Below the pieces are notes generated by a model that did not search any database, was not told where the DNA came from, and saw only the letters and a list, made by a program, of their open reading frames with translations. The position numbers and the translations under genes were made by a program. Shown here piece by piece: positions 33,687 through 43,237 of a stretch of DNA of 64,000 nt; positions within the stretch are counted from its first letter, which is position 1, and each line of letters opens with the position of its first letter. This DNA comes from Calothrix sp. PCC 7507 (GTDB taxonomy: Bacteria > Cyanobacteriota > Cyanobacteriia > Cyanobacteriales > Nostocaceae), in contig NC_019682.1 in assembly GCF_000316575.1 (NCBI RefSeq), forward strand, positions 2,726,001 through 2,790,000. The letters are read 5' to 3'.

Positions 33687-35240
33687 CTAGCCAGAGAGGT
33701 CGTAAGAAGAATCTGTATTCATTGCCTCTAGCTTTGTCAAAATCGCAGGTTTAATCTTTTCATACTCATTTTTGAGTAAGTTTTTGCTCATTTGGGGTTC
33801 GGCAGATGAAACCAAAACCTGACTGCTTGTGACCCACTGTTGTAGTCTTTGGCGTTGGGCAGGGGCAATACTAGAAAGTAGTGTATGAGAACAGCGATCT
33901 GGTGTTTCCCTGGCAAAGAATAATAGACGGTAGTAACCTGTTCGTCCTAGTAATTGAGTAATTTCCTGGCCAAGACTTGTTTTGAGGTCAAGGTAGTAGG
34001 GCAACCATTTCGCTCCATGTTTACGGTTGTAGATCACAGTAATCCACAACAACATAGGGTGGGGAACAGTGATGAATAAAAATTGATTGTAGCGGGTACA
34101 GACTAAGCGCTTTTGAATCTCCTGGTGCGGTAGCATCACCCACAGGGCAGGTAAAACCTCCTCATTGTTATGGATAGACTGGGAAAACACAATATCAGCA
34201 ATCGGTTTATTCTGAGGCCAAGAATAGAGATGAGTGACTTCATTCGGAGCAATAGATGTTTGCACATCGGCTTTAGTCTTCTGTTTAGACTCAGCTTTAA
34301 CTAGAGCAACATTAGCCTGCACATGACTTTCTTGTTTAATTGCGTGTGAATGGGAATGCTGTTCTATGGATGCTAAAACTTTGAAAATTTCGCTGATGTT
34401 TTGAGGGCGATCGCTTGGTGCCTTAGCTAGACAACTCATGACTAAATTTTCCACCTCCTTTGGTAATTGCAACCTGGGCGCAACCTCCGCGAATGTTCGT
34501 GGTGCTTGATAGCGATGTGTTTTATACCATGCCCCAAAAGATGAAGTGGCCACAATCAGAGGCATCTTGCCTGTGAGCATTTCAAACATCATCACACCCA
34601 AACTATAAATATCCGAACGGTTATCTAGTTCCTTACCCTCCATCTGTTCAGGAGAAGAATAAGCCAGGGTACCTAAATAATAGTTAGTCATATTGCTATC
34701 CGACTGTAGTAACTTGGCAATACCAAAGTCTAAAACCTTGACTAACTCTCCAAAACTGGGGTCTTGAATTACCAGCATATTGCTGGGTTTAATATCACGG
34801 TGAATAATTGGGCAAATTGCACCCTCTACTAAGATGCCATCATGAGCGCACTGTAATCCCAAACAGACTTGACGCACCATACTCAAAAATCTTGCTAAAG
34901 ACAAACTTTCTTGACGAATAACAGTGCTGAGACTTTGTCCTTGCAAATATTCCATGACATAAAAAGGGGTATTTTTTTCATCTACCCCATAGTCCATAAC
35001 TCGGACAATATGAATACTTTTTTGTCCTAGTAAGGCGCAGGTTTTTGCTTCTCGCTCAAAGCGATCTTGTAATCGCATCTTCTCATTTTGAATAGACAGG
35101 GCGAGAAACTTCACTGCAACAGGTACGCCTCCCAACAAAATATCCTTCGCACGATAAACTCTACCCATTGCTCCAGTACCGATTAACTCCTGAAGCTGGT
35201 AGCGTTTACTGAGTAAGCGACCAATGTTGGGGTCTGACAT
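33687..35240 (-). CDS. Eukaryotic-type Ser/Thr protein kinase
   Basis: 517 residues from the ATG at 35240 (the frame opens nine codons earlier). The kinase domain covers ~12-285: IGTGAMGRVYRAK, VAVKFL, catalytic HRDIKPSN, DFGIAKLL, and YLGTLAYSSPEQME activation segment with SDIYSLGVMMFEMLTG. All key residues are present. The C-terminal ~220 residues are not a recognised domain and contain no clear membrane segment. The phosphatase 1.2 kb away on the other strand could act on the same targets. Substrates are unknown. Confidence 0.92.
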   Translation of the reverse strand: MSDPNIGRLLSKRYQLQELIGTGAMGRVYRAKDILLGGVPVAVKFLALSIQNEKMRLQDRFEREAKTCALLGQKSIHIVRVMDYGVDEKNTPFYVMEYLQGQSLSTVIRQESLSLARFLSMVRQVCLGLQCAHDGILVEGAICPIIHRDIKPSNMLVIQDPSFGELVKVLDFGIAKLLQSDSNMTNYYLGTLAYSSPEQMEGKELDNRSDIYSLGVMMFEMLTGKMPLIVATSSFGAWYKTHRYQAPRTFAEVAPRLQLPKEVENLVMSCLAKAPSDRPQNISEIFKVLASIEQHSHSHAIKQESHVQANVALVKAESKQKTKADVQTSIAPNEVTHLYSWPQNKPIADIVFSQSIHNNEEVLPALWVMLPHQEIQKRLVCTRYNQFLFITVPHPMLLWITVIYNRKHGAKWLPYYLDLKTSLGQEITQLLGRTGYYRLLFFARETPDRCSHTLLSSIAPAQRQRLQQWVTSSQVLVSSAEPQMSKNLLKNEYEKIKPAILTKLEAMNTDSSYDLSG

Positions 35241-35527
35241 AGAAAACTCGACTCCAATGTTCAACAATCGTGGACTACTTCTGCCTTGTAGACAGGTTGT
35301 AAATGTTGCGCTTTAAAAATTGGATCAAATTAACAGCATTGGTAGAGTTATACTCATTTGATGTACCATTCTGTACTTTGATTCTGATTTAGTGTGCCCA
35401 ATCTTGACCAAATAGTTATTAGCCAGTAGTCATTAGCCAAGGATAACCATTGATTATTTGCTTATTGATTATTGAACAAACCCTCTAAGTCAGGAATGCC
35501 GAGAGAATTCCCGTTTCCTTCTGAATG

Positions 35528-35974
35528 TTATGTTGGCTGACGTTCAAGGCTGGCTTCTATTGTACTGTTTAAAAAATGACCAGCCAGGATACCACTACTC
35601 AAAAAGTATGTGTTGTCCGATACTCTGTATAGGGTTTCAAAGCCACTACGACGTTGCCGATCGCCCAATACCCAATAGCGCTGCACGATAGTAGATAGAC
35701 CAATCCAGCCCTCACCTTCAACCTGACCTAAAATATTATGTTGCAGTAAAAAAGTATACTGGCGTTCTCCAGCATGTAGACACCCTTTATACTGTAAAAA
35801 CATTTCCGCGCGATCGCTATCTGGAAAAATCAGCTTTGTGGCCATAGTGAACCAGTTATCTCGATTCCAAGCTACCAAGGTCATACCCTTGACGCTGATT
35901 GGCATCCCATTACGTTCCAGCCAACTTCCTTGTATTGTCCAGCGTCCGGGTTGCATTAAAAAAGTGTGAGCCAC
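35528..35974 (-). CDS. Unrecognised cyanobacterial protein, beta-rich
   Basis: 148 residues with many alternating hydrophobic and aromatic positions (RWTIQGSWLERNG, GEGWIGLSTIVQRYWVLGD), suggesting a small beta-barrel or lipocalin-like fold. No signal peptide or catalytic motif is visible. It lies between the Ser/Thr kinase and anmK, all on the minus strand, with spacers that do not suggest an operon. No family was recognised. Confidence 0.6.
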   Translation of the reverse strand: MAHTFLMQPGRWTIQGSWLERNGMPISVKGMTLVAWNRDNWFTMATKLIFPDSDRAEMFLQYKGCLHAGERQYTFLLQHNILGQVEGEGWIGLSTIVQRYWVLGDRQRRSGFETLYRVSDNTYFLSSGILAGHFLNSTIEASLERQPT

Positions 35975-36102
35975 TTTGTATGTTCCTTGTCTTGATCGAG
36001 TGCCGCCAAGAACATAGATTATAGATGAAACATGAAAATATTAGGCAACAAATGAATACAGTATAGCCTTGAGAAATCTTGATCTCAGATTTTTAATTTG
36101 CT

Positions 36103-37308
36103 TTAATAATCACCAGGATGCACTTCCCCTAAGAGTACCTCCCCAGATGCCCCAGTCGCTGCTGGGAGATTGCCAGGAAGATTTAGTTGTCGCCAGTAGG
36201 CTAAAACTGCAAAAGCGATCGCTTCTTTAAAATCTGCACTTAAGCCCACTTCATCTGTAGTCAAAACTGGTATTGATGGCAACAACAACTGTAACCGTTG
36301 CTGCAGATAAAGATTGCGACTGCCGCCACCACATAATAATACCTGCTGTGGCATTTCTGGTAAAAAACTGCTGTAACTATGAGCAATGGAAGCAGCTGTA
36401 AGTTCTGTGAGGGTAGCTAAAAAATCAGAGGGATTAAGTTGATATGCTTCAGCATCTTGTAAACACTGCTCTAGATAAGCCACACCAAATAACTCTCTGC
36501 CAGTAGATTTGGGCGGCGGTAAATGAAAATAGTCCTGATTGAGCCACCGTTCTACCAAGGCCAAGCAGGGACTACCACTCGCAGCCCACTTACCTGCTTC
36601 ATCGTAAGTTTTAGCACCAGCGGTTAAATGCTGCACCGCCAGATCCAAGAGGCTGTTTCCTGGGCCAGTGTCCCAACCACGAATTTTGGATAGCCAGTCA
36701 TCACGACGGGGTGGAATATACGCAACATTACCAATACCGCCAATATTTTGAATACAACGCCCTTCTTGGGGATGACTGAGCAAAAAAGCATCAACCCTTG
36801 GCACAAGTGGCGCACCATGCCCACCAATGGCGATATCCGCAACACGAAAGTTACTCACAGTTTTAATTCCCGTCAGATGGGCAATCAAAGCACCACGTCC
36901 GAGTTGTAGACTATAACCAAGAGATGGGCATTTACCCAGTCCCCTATCCCCTGGTGGTCGATGGTAAACTGTTTGACCGTGGGAACCAATCAAAGTTGCT
37001 GGCTGGTGATCAATTTGAATATTATGGGCAGCCTGAGCAAAAGCAGAAGCGATCGCATCATCCATTTCTGCTAATTCTGGAATTGAGATGGCAGCACCAG
37101 CACAAACTGCTAAAATTTGCTCTCTGAGTTTTGCGGGGTAAGGATAAGTTGATCCAGCCACTAACTCAATTTTGAGATCCAAATCCGTACCGGAAATTTC
37201 CACCAAAGCAGCGTCTATACCATCTACAGACGTGCCACTGATCAAACCGATGACGCGAGTGATACTCTGATCTCTGGAAGGAATAGTAGTTTTTTCAGTT
37301 GGAGGCAT
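36103..37308 (-). CDS. anmK: Anhydro-N-acetylmuramic acid kinase
   Basis: About 401 residues from ATG 37308; the frame stays open to a TTG at 37377. AnmK phosphorylates and opens 1,6-anhydro-MurNAc from cell-wall turnover to give MurNAc-6-phosphate. The motifs [15 protein letters not shown] (N-terminal phosphate loop), [31 protein letters not shown] and LCGGGSRN all match the family. No murQ or other recycling gene is adjacent. The length is slightly above the usual ~370-390, because the N-terminus is uncertain. Confidence 0.93.
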   Translation of the reverse strand: MPPTEKTTIPSRDQSITRVIGLISGTSVDGIDAALVEISGTDLDLKIELVAGSTYPYPAKLREQILAVCAGAAISIPELAEMDDAIASAFAQAAHNIQIDHQPATLIGSHGQTVYHRPPGDRGLGKCPSLGYSLQLGRGALIAHLTGIKTVSNFRVADIAIGGHGAPLVPRVDAFLLSHPQEGRCIQNIGGIGNVAYIPPRRDDWLSKIRGWDTGPGNSLLDLAVQHLTAGAKTYDEAGKWAASGSPCLALVERWLNQDYFHLPPPKSTGRELFGVAYLEQCLQDAEAYQLNPSDFLATLTELTAASIAHSYSSFLPEMPQQVLLCGGGSRNLYLQQRLQLLLPSIPVLTTDEVGLSADFKEAIAFAVLAYWRQLNLPGNLPAATGASGEVLLGEVHPGDY

Positions 37309-37377
37309 TAACAGAGTTAGTTTTTTGCTTGCATGAGGTAGTTTAATATATGGAACTTCTGCTGTCAAAAACGTCAA

Positions 37378-37760
37378 CTAGCAATAAGCGCCGCCATCTA
37401 GGGGAATTTTTGCAGAAGTTGGCGGAACTTAAAGCAGAAATGGTAAGACGGATATAATTTTCCTTTGAATCTTAACTTTAGCCTTTATTACTCCTTCACA
37501 ATATCTAGTGGCCAAGACAAGTTTCTTTATCTACAGGATGCTGTTTTACGACTGCTTCATGATTTGGCTAAACAAAAAATATTCCCTTCACATCCCATAG
37601 AAGTAAAACTACTGCCTTTTACCCTGATTCTGATCAAAAAAGTTACTCAACCTCTCAGTTTGTCAGGAAACACAAATCCAGTAATTTTCTCCTGTTATTT
37701 GGTAGTAAATAAATCACATAATTGCTGCAAGAACACAGGAAACAACTGGAACTGAAAATT
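37378..37760. other. Promoter region of the PEP-CTERM gene
   Basis: About 380 bases between divergent genes. The plus-strand frame at 37465-37755 has no family features and no ribosome-binding site and is not supported. No operator was identified. Confidence 0.5.
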
Positions 37761-38576
37761 ATGTCTCTCAAGAAAATTGCTTGCATTGCTGCCTTATCTA
37801 CATCTGCGATCGCTTCATTCACCTATGCTGGTTCAGCACATGCTATCGGCTTTGACTACACTCCTGGTGTTTTCCGGACAGAAGGTGTAACAGATGAAGG
37901 AGCTTTCTCAAAAAATGTTAACGATAAGAACTATGTAACTATCGATTTCAATAGTAAAGGCCAGGATAATGGCTTATTCAAGGGTAACGACTTGGTAGAT
38001 TACACTTTTTCTAAAGGCAGCTATTCCACCAGTGTTAATCAAAAAACTGGTATTATTAGCGATCAGTGGGGACCTTCTGGCGTTAATGGAGAAGACAATA
38101 AAAGCAATTATTTAGCAGTTTTTAGTGATAGTACTGTTAGCATCAAGGCTAAGAATGGTGGCGTGTTTAACTATTTTGGTATTGATCTAGGAGCCTTAAG
38201 CGGTGGCAATACTTTTGAGTTGCTCAAGGGCGGTAAGGCAGTTACAACAGTATTCAACAATACAACATATGATAAATTGACATACGATGTTTTGAACGAG
38301 ATTGCCCAAGTTGCTAATAAAGCTCAGGGGGGACAAAAGAATGGCTTCTTTGAGTTCTTCTCTCAAGGTTTTCAAGATAACTTTGACGAAATTAGACTGT
38401 CTCAAGTTGGAGGCGGTGGTTTTGAAAGTGATAACCACACATTCAAAATTGCTAGTGGAGCATACAAACCCGATCCTAAGTCTGTACCAGAACCCACTGC
38501 TGTTGTCGGCTTGATGGCTGTTGGTGGTATGTTCTTGCTGAAGCGTAAAAGTCAAAAGTCTGTAAACCTCGGCTAA
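37761..38576 (+). CDS. PEP-CTERM sorting-domain exported protein
   Basis: 271 residues from ATG 37761, which directly precedes a signal peptide (LKKIACIAALSTSAIASF...AHA); the open frame extends 13 codons earlier but that part is not signal-like. The mature part (~28-240) is beta-rich and Gly/Asn-rich. The C-terminus has VPEP, a hydrophobic helix (AVVGLMAVGGMFLL) and basic KRKSQK, the PEP-CTERM signal processed by an exosortase. Such proteins are often exported with exopolysaccharide. No exosortase gene is in the window. A strong terminator follows at 38669. Confidence 0.88.
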   Translation: MSLKKIACIAALSTSAIASFTYAGSAHAIGFDYTPGVFRTEGVTDEGAFSKNVNDKNYVTIDFNSKGQDNGLFKGNDLVDYTFSKGSYSTSVNQKTGIISDQWGPSGVNGEDNKSNYLAVFSDSTVSIKAKNGGVFNYFGIDLGALSGGNTFELLKGGKAVTTVFNNTTYDKLTYDVLNEIAQVANKAQGGQKNGFFEFFSQGFQDNFDEIRLSQVGGGGFESDNHTFKIASGAYKPDPKSVPEPTAVVGLMAVGGMFLLKRKSQKSVNLG

Positions 38577-38668
38577 TTTAGTTTGACTAGGGTATTTTAA
38601 AAACCATAGTTTTTATTTTTTTGTCAATGCATCACCACTAACCTGAATAAAAAATTTATGATTTTGAG

Positions 38669-38704
38669 CGCAGAGAAGAATCCAAGCATACTTCTCTGCG
38701 TTTT
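38669..38704 (+). terminator. Rho-independent terminator
   Basis: CGCAGAGAAG, a 12-base loop, CTTCTCTGCG and TTTT: a ten-base perfect stem ending the PEP-CTERM gene and lying just before the convergent kdpD stop. Confidence 0.85.
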
Positions 38705-38720
38705 CAGATTTAAATAACAA

Positions 38721-39836
38721 TCAGCGCTTAGATGAAGATGCTTTCTCGCTGGAGATGATATGTAAATCGACGTTTTTGAGTAAGCGCACCAATCTTTGGG
38801 TTAAAGATCCTTTAAGAAACATTTGCCAGCGAGAGCGTTGACTTTCGCCGATGACAATTTGGGTGATGTGGTATTTTTCTGCTACTTCGGCGATCGCTTT
38901 GGCAATTTGACTGTTAGTCACCCGAATAAAAGTCCCGGAAAATTCTTTGCACAGCTTTTCACAGGTGTGGATGTGTAAGCTTTCCTCCTTTGTGAGGAAG
39001 CGTTCTGGATCAGCGACAAATAAAACATAAAGTGGTGCATTCATGTAGTTAGCGAGCCTAGCACCCCGGCGTAAAAGCTGCACTGAGTTGGGATAAGTCG
39101 ATACACACACCAAAACCCGCTCATGAACATTACAGAATTTGCCATTAGGGCTAGAGGCGATCGCATCTTCTTCAATATTGTCTGCTACTTCCCGCAACGC
39201 CAATTCTCGTAAAGCAATGAGATTGCGTCGTTGAAAAAAGTTATCGAGTGATTGCTGGATTTTTTCTGTGGCGTAAATTTTGCCTTCTAGCAACCGTTCT
39301 TGTAATGTCTCAGGTGTAACATCAATTACTACTACTTCGTCTGCTTCTTCTAAAATACGGTCAGGGACGCGCTCACGTACTACTACACCTGTAATTCTTG
39401 CTACTAAATCATTCAGACTTTCTAGATGCTGAATATTCATTGTGGAGTAGACATCAATGCCTGCTGCCAATATTAGTTGTACATCTTCGTAGCGTTTTTC
39501 TCTTAGAGAGCCAGGAACATTGGTATGAGCGAGTTCATCGATTAGTGCCAATTGGGGCGATCGCTTTAAAATTGCCTCTGTATCCATTTCAGTCAGCGTC
39601 AACCCACCTCGCGGAATTTGCTGACGGGGTACAATCTCCCACCCCTCAGCCTTTTCCATCGTTTCCTTCCGTCCGTGGGTTTCCAAAAGGCCTATGACGA
39701 CATCGATGCCTTCCTGTTTAAGTGCATGTCCTTCTTCGAGCATCCGAAAGGTTTTGCCTACACCAGGAGCCATGCCAATAAAGATTTTGTGTTTACCCCG
39801 CCGCACCGGATAAAGGGAAGAATTCGCAGAAGTCAA
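38721..39836 (-). CDS. kdpD: Short KdpD-like sensor protein lacking the kinase
   Basis: 371 residues. The KdpD N-terminal domain has Walker A GMAPGVGKT (21-29) and Walker B LALIDELAHT; a universal-stress-protein-like region (~245-370) follows (VLVCVSTYP, then ITQIVIGESQRSRW). The membrane helices, histidine kinase and ATPase domains of full KdpD (~890 residues) are absent. Short KdpD proteins of this kind are known from Anabaena kdp operons. It lies downstream of kdpABC on the same strand but is separated by two unrelated genes and repeats, so it may have its own promoter. No kdpE is present. Confidence 0.88.
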   Translation of the reverse strand: MTSANSSLYPVRRGKHKIFIGMAPGVGKTFRMLEEGHALKQEGIDVVIGLLETHGRKETMEKAEGWEIVPRQQIPRGGLTLTEMDTEAILKRSPQLALIDELAHTNVPGSLREKRYEDVQLILAAGIDVYSTMNIQHLESLNDLVARITGVVVRERVPDRILEEADEVVVIDVTPETLQERLLEGKIYATEKIQQSLDNFFQRRNLIALRELALREVADNIEEDAIASSPNGKFCNVHERVLVCVSTYPNSVQLLRRGARLANYMNAPLYVLFVADPERFLTKEESLHIHTCEKLCKEFSGTFIRVTNSQIAKAIAEVAEKYHITQIVIGESQRSRWQMFLKGSLTQRLVRLLKNVDLHIISSEKASSSKR

Positions 39837-39971
39837 AGGTTTAGTACCAGTTTAAGCACTATAGGTACTATAAAATATATCACCGATCATAACTGTTGGG
39901 TATTGAGTATTGGGTCTAGACATTCCGCACCCTCGACTATACACAATCAGTTTTCGGTTTTTCATCCAGTA

Positions 39972-41810
39972 TTATCTGCTTTGACTCTGAAACTGATACC
40001 CACCTGCCTCAACTGTGAGTTTACCTTTTTTCCATCCCAAATCAATCGGGCCTTGATGACCATCCGCACTTTGGTAAACAGCAAAATGCTGACGCCAGTC
40101 ATGGTGTCGTCCATTACGCCAAACTTTTGGTAAACCCACACCCTGATATTGAAGTTTCACTTTCCCAAAAACCCCTTGATATTCCACCTCTGGCTTGTTA
40201 ATCTGCTCTATATTTAAGCGTGACTTGGACACCACAGACTGCTGGAAATTTTCCCAATTGCCGTAGGTTTCCTGTTCACCAACTTCTAGGGCAAATCCTG
40301 CTACTGTTTTGGCAGTACCCGTCGCCGTGAGAATTTGGTCATCGGGATATCGTGACTGAATTTTCTGAGTCGCTATGAAATTAATCCCCTCAATTCGCAA
40401 ATTAATTGGTGTTAACGCCAACCATGTTTTTTCATAGCGAATAAAAGTTACACCGTTGTGAGTTTCCCAGAACGCAGATTTGGGTAATAAAAATTGAAAC
40501 GGTGCTAGTGGTTTATTATTAAGCCAGATTACCAAATTGCGATACTGAGCAACGTTGTCACCACCAACAGATGAAGTAGATATTTTAGTTGGATCTGTTC
40601 CTGTAGCTGCAATCAAATAATCTACTCCCCGCCGGGAATTAAACGCCATCATTTTAAAACCATTCCAGTCCCCAGCAGAACCTTGAGCTAATGTCCCTAG
40701 TTGAAAAGTATTCCCAAAATAAAGAGTTTCGTGAAACTGTGGTGCAGCATCTCCTCCAGGCTTCCAATTTTCGTAAGTTGGTTTGGAATTGAGTAATTCT
40801 AGCGGTTTTTTAAATTCCTTGCGTGCTAAGGCAACAACCGCTAATGGTGGACGGTAACTGCTAGTAATCAAGTGTACTTCGTCAGGGGCTGGCTCTGGAT
40901 CTGCCAGTGGTGAATCACCAAAGTATAGTCCTAATTCATGAGTTGCCAAAGAACACCAAACACAGTTCCCGTTGCTATAGTCCCGCTTAGAGGGTCCACC
41001 AAAACCACCCCGCCAATATTTCAATGCGCCGGAAGTAAAAAACCAATCAAGTGCAGATTTCGCCAGAGATTTAACTTCTGCATCTTGAGCAAAATCATAG
41101 AGATTGATGTAAGCAGTAATAGTATGTCCCAGGTAGTTTTCCGAATCCCATTCACCTTGACCAATTTGGTAGAGGGTGCGGACATTTTGCCTGATACGTT
41201 CTTTATATATGTTGCGTGTTTCTTCATTACCTGTTTCTTGTGCAAATAAATAGACTGCTACATTCCGCATAGCTTTTAAATTATCCGTGTTGCGGCAGTC
41301 TACCCAAGTGTTGCAGTTATCAGTTGATTTTGACCAAAAACTGTGAGGGTTAGCAAAAGTACGTGTCAACGGGTCTTTTTCAGTCAAAATCGCCATTGCT
41401 TTCTTCATGCGCTGACGATAATTTGGGTCAAGATACTTGCCAAAGTAGAAGTATTTGCGGACTTGACCTTTGAGGGTAAAACTAGAGTAGAAGTCAATTC
41501 CTAAGGTGTGAGCATAACTCTTGGCATCAGCGTCTTCTGATTGCAAAAAGGCGATCGCTTTTTTTTGATGACCTGCCAGAAAGTCCATCATCGCTTTAGG
41601 ATAGGACTTTTTTTCATTTTCAAAAGCGGTCGAACCGTACTTACTACCTGCAAATTTTTTAATTGCTTGTTGAGAACGCACCTGAAACTCCGCTTCCATC
41701 TGCGGTGTCCATCCAGAATTTGACTTAGGCTGGGTAGCTCCAAGACATAGCAAGCAGATGATGATAGCTAAACTAGGGTGTAATTTTTTCACGGACACTG
41801 GATATACCAC
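39972..41810 (-). CDS. Large secreted protein of unknown function, possibly polysaccharide-acting
   Basis: 612 residues starting at GTG. A signal peptide (LHPSLAIIICLLCLGATQ) is followed by a helical part to ~300 with several Trp/Tyr/Asn motifs (ENYLGHTITAYINLYDFAQD, RNTDNLKAMRNVAVYLFAQETGNEE) and a beta-rich C-terminal half. This helical toroid plus beta-sandwich order recalls heparinase- or alginate-lyase-type enzymes, but no catalytic set is identified. With the truncated glycan-ligase fragment beside it, a role in cell-surface polysaccharide is plausible. It sits inside the kdp gene series and does not belong to it. Confidence 0.6.
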   Translation of the reverse strand: MVYPVSVKKLHPSLAIIICLLCLGATQPKSNSGWTPQMEAEFQVRSQQAIKKFAGSKYGSTAFENEKKSYPKAMMDFLAGHQKKAIAFLQSEDADAKSYAHTLGIDFYSSFTLKGQVRKYFYFGKYLDPNYRQRMKKAMAILTEKDPLTRTFANPHSFWSKSTDNCNTWVDCRNTDNLKAMRNVAVYLFAQETGNEETRNIYKERIRQNVRTLYQIGQGEWDSENYLGHTITAYINLYDFAQDAEVKSLAKSALDWFFTSGALKYWRGGFGGPSKRDYSNGNCVWCSLATHELGLYFGDSPLADPEPAPDEVHLITSSYRPPLAVVALARKEFKKPLELLNSKPTYENWKPGGDAAPQFHETLYFGNTFQLGTLAQGSAGDWNGFKMMAFNSRRGVDYLIAATGTDPTKISTSSVGGDNVAQYRNLVIWLNNKPLAPFQFLLPKSAFWETHNGVTFIRYEKTWLALTPINLRIEGINFIATQKIQSRYPDDQILTATGTAKTVAGFALEVGEQETYGNWENFQQSVVSKSRLNIEQINKPEVEYQGVFGKVKLQYQGVGLPKVWRNGRHHDWRQHFAVYQSADGHQGPIDLGWKKGKLTVEAGGYQFQSQSR

Positions 41811-41823
41811 GTATACTGAGCGC

Positions 41824-42204
41824 TCACCAAACTATATGCGTAAATTGGGCAGACTCAAACCAAGTAAAAGTAAACACGAGATAGGTAATTACTACTGTTT
41901 CAATACCCTGATAGGATGACTTGATAACCAGCCACAGACATAATCCTAACAGCGCCAAGCAGGAAATCAGTCCCAGTATACCTACGGATAAAGTTGTGTC
42001 TAAAATTAAATTGTGCGCTTTGACTGTGATTAACGCTTGTGTGCCATGCTGGCGATCGGAGTGTAAAAAGTCAAAATCGAAGCCACCCAAGCGAGTAATC
42101 TTCACCCAGTGAGAATTGATGACCTGAGATACCCCATGCTTAAAGGCCTTGTCATTGCAACTATTAGAGCAGACGTAACCCAAGCTATAAGTAGGTAGGC
42201 GTAA
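41824..42204 (-). pseudogene. C-terminal remnant of an O-antigen-ligase-like protein
   Basis: The ~125 readable codons encode two hydrophobic segments and the motif VKAHNLILDTTLSVGILGLI, which is the conserved periplasmic loop and last helices of Wzy/WaaL-like proteins (compare GHPHNLFLMLSAETG in the gene at 23471). The upstream three-quarters of a normal ~400-450-residue protein is missing. The readable frame runs directly into a 97-base palindromic element at 42188, so the gene appears to have been broken there. The start at TTG 42183 is only formal. Confidence 0.7.
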
Positions 42205-42284
42205 TTAAACGTAAGATGTCATTGCAACTCCTGCGGAGTACGCAATGACAGAACGTTTTATATTTATTTACGCCCATCTACTTA
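42188..42284. mobile_element. 97-base palindromic MITE
   Basis: Terminal inverted repeats are TAAGTAGGTAGGCGTAA on the left and the complement of TAAGTAGATGGGCGTAA on the right. Inside, GTCATTGC and GCAATGAC form a second inverted pair around a short centre. It has no coding capacity. It marks the truncation point of the glycan-ligase remnant. Confidence 0.75.
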
Positions 42285-42350
42285 GAATATTGAATTAATC
42301 TCATTTTGCCTACCTTCTCTATTTCTAGGTTTTTATACGCTGAGATAGCT

Positions 42351-42480
42351 TACATCTTGCACCAGTTGCAATAATCCATTTTTTGTACGTGGGGCTATGC
42401 CCACCATTGCCTAAAACCCCTATATTTGTGTCGGTGGGCATTGCCCACCCTACAGTTATTGAGAATGGTGCAAGATATCA
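42351..42480. repeat. Second inverted-repeat element in the kdpC-kdpD gap
   Basis: ATCTTGCACCAGTTGCAATAA on the left matches the complement of TTATTGAGAATGGTGCAAGAT on the right. Between them lie GTGGGGCTATGCCCACC and GTGGGCATTGCCCACCC palindromes. MITE-like and non-coding. Confidence 0.65.
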
Positions 42481-42504
42481 GATAGGCGATCGCCACTGTT
42501 TATA

Positions 42505-42529
42505 AACCCACACTTAAAAGCGTGGGTTC
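42505..42529 (-). terminator. Hairpin downstream of kdpC
   Basis: AACCCAC and GTGGGTT form a seven-base stem 64 bases after the kdpC stop on the minus strand. The U-tract is poor (TATAAAC), so termination is only probable. Confidence 0.4.
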
Positions 42530-42592
42530 ATAAAAGCCTTTTGAAGAATTACAAATTAGTAATTATTTGGTCATTAGGCATTGGGATTATAT

Positions 42593-43195
42593 TTATTGGT
42601 TTTGCTTACGGTTAAGTTCTTGCAGATCTAGCGCATAATTTAATCTGAGAACATTCACTCCTGGCTCACCAAAAATCCATAAAAATCTGCCATCTGTATA
42701 TTTATTAATTAAAGGTAATATCTCATCTTCTTTAACACCTCTTGCACGAGCAACTCTTTCTAACTGCTGTCCAGCCGCTTTCAAGGAAATATGAGGATCT
42801 AAACCAGAGCCAGAAGTGTAAATTAAATCAGCAGTGGGTTGAATATTCTCATCTCGGAATTGATTGGCTTGCTCAACAACCCGATTCATTAATTCTGGAT
42901 TGCTGGGAGCAAGATTGCTGGCACCAGATACGCCAGTTGGTTTGGCTTTTTTACCTTGGCTATATCTGACTGTGCTAGGACGACTATGGAAATATCGTTC
43001 AGATGTGAATACTTGACCAATCAATGATGAACCAATAGGTTTAGCCTCTATATTCACCATGACGCTGCCATTCGCTTGGAAAGGAAAGAAAACTTGACCT
43101 ACTACAAGGATAATCAAGGGATAAATAATTGCTGTTATTAACCAAAGCACCAGAGTAATACGAACGGCTCTGATTGTTTCTCGAATAATAGACAT
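42593..43195 (-). CDS. kdpC: K+-transporting ATPase subunit KdpC
   Basis: 200 residues. A single N-terminal membrane helix (ITLVLWLITAIIYPLIILVVGQ) is followed by a periplasmic domain with the family motifs GSSLIGQVFTSERYFHSRPS, SGASNLAPSNPEL, TSGSGLDPHIS and GRFLWIFGEPGVNVLRLN. KdpC stabilises ATP binding in the KdpFABC pump. It begins 42 bases after kdpB, leaving no room for the small kdpG gene reported between kdpB and kdpC in some Anabaena strains. No kdpF was found either. Confidence 0.96.
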   Translation of the reverse strand: MSIIRETIRAVRITLVLWLITAIIYPLIILVVGQVFFPFQANGSVMVNIEAKPIGSSLIGQVFTSERYFHSRPSTVRYSQGKKAKPTGVSGASNLAPSNPELMNRVVEQANQFRDENIQPTADLIYTSGSGLDPHISLKAAGQQLERVARARGVKEDEILPLINKYTDGRFLWIFGEPGVNVLRLNYALDLQELNRKQNQ

Positions 43196-43237
43196 AAAAA
43201 ATTTTCGACTTTCTCTTAGAATTTAATTTTGTATTGC

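Noticed and set aside
37465-37755. 96-codon frame before the PEP-CTERM gene
   Set aside because: No ribosome-binding site or motif; overlaps the promoter and leader of the real gene.
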